Shown here: piece after piece, positions 63,212 to 63,241 of the stretch
Numbering within the stretch: the first letter of the stretch is position 1
Layout: every line of letters begins with the position of its first letter
DNA from: Candidatus Faecousia intestinigallinarum
Lineage (GTDB): Bacteria > Bacillota > Clostridia > Oscillospirales > Oscillospiraceae
NCBI GenBank assembly: GCA_018715805.1
Contig: DVKX01000080.1
Span: 1-63,241 of the forward strand
DNA: 63,241 nucleotides
Direction of reading: 5' to 3'
The notes under the pieces: generated by a model
Database searches by the model: none
The model's input: only the letters and a program-made list of their open reading frames with translations
Told to the model about the DNA's origin: nothing
Program-made: the position numbers and the translations under genes

Positions 63212-63241
63212 AAAAAATCATTTGTCCTTTCTGCAATGTGC

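Overview
The window looks like chromosome of a GC-rich, low-oxygen Bacillota bacterium, most likely a gut Clostridia member of the Oscillospiraceae type. Supporting signs are: a ribosomal block in Bacillus/Clostridium order with zinc-type S14 and L36; consensus TTGACA-N17-TATAAT promoters and AGGAGG ribosome binding sites; a Trp T-box leader; a flavodiiron/rubredoxin oxygen-defence protein; AdhE; DUF1846, DUF1848 and DUF4358 proteins; and a large sortase-type surface protein with Gly-rich repeats. This is a judgement from gene content, not from a database search.

Layout. 1-4.3 kb: a giant secreted, cell-wall-anchored repeat protein and a sugar acetyltransferase. 4.3-8.0 kb (minus): a MarR-led operon with DUF1848, a nitroreductase C-terminal fragment, an SPL-type radical SAM protein and an MFS transporter. 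8.2-10.6 kb (minus): dapA-dapB-dapF for diaminopimelate and lysine synthesis. 10.8-13.1 kb: a zinc/cadmium-type P-ATPase behind a strong promoter with an ArsR/SmtB-like operator. 13.1-17.4 kb (minus): small hypotheticals, a GNAT and DUF2156 pair, a P-loop protein and glucose-6-phosphate isomerase. 17.6-22.1 kb: ROK glucokinase, a four-domain flavodiiron protein, cutC (minus), then a small phage-lysis-like remnant. 22.4-24.1 kb (minus): TrpB2 under a Trp-specific T-box. 24.2-27 kb: a RodA/FtsW family protein and uronate isomerase with an upstream mini-ORF. 27-30.5 kb (minus): adhE and an APH-fold kinase. 30.6-34.4 kb: a hexosamine operon (NahK-like kinase, ROK protein, NagA). 34.5-38.2 kb: mntP, a DUF4358 lipoprotein, and an MBOAT/DHHW O-acylation pair. 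38.4-43.3 kb: tcdA (minus) and metY-patB-DUF1846. 43.3-44.4 kb (minus): an unknown membrane protein and a possible 31-residue peptide gene. 44.4-60.3 kb: a continuous S10-spc-alpha ribosomal superoperon with secY, adk, map, infA and rpoA. 60.4 kb onward: tRNA-Thr, a 0.6 kb stretch without a convincing gene, and two unrecognised minus-strand genes that look like the edge of an accessory element.

How the parts fit. Most of the window is core biosynthesis and translation. Sugar acid, glucose and amino-sugar entry routes (UxaC, Glk, Pgi, NahK/NagA) and AdhE fit a fermentative anaerobe using host or plant glycans. Metal handling is represented by the P-ATPase, MntP and CutC. The flavodiiron protein would remove oxygen or nitric oxide. 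The least explained parts are the MarR/radical-SAM operon, the short peptide gene divergent from the S10 promoter, the mini-ORF in front of uxaC, and the material after tRNA-Thr.
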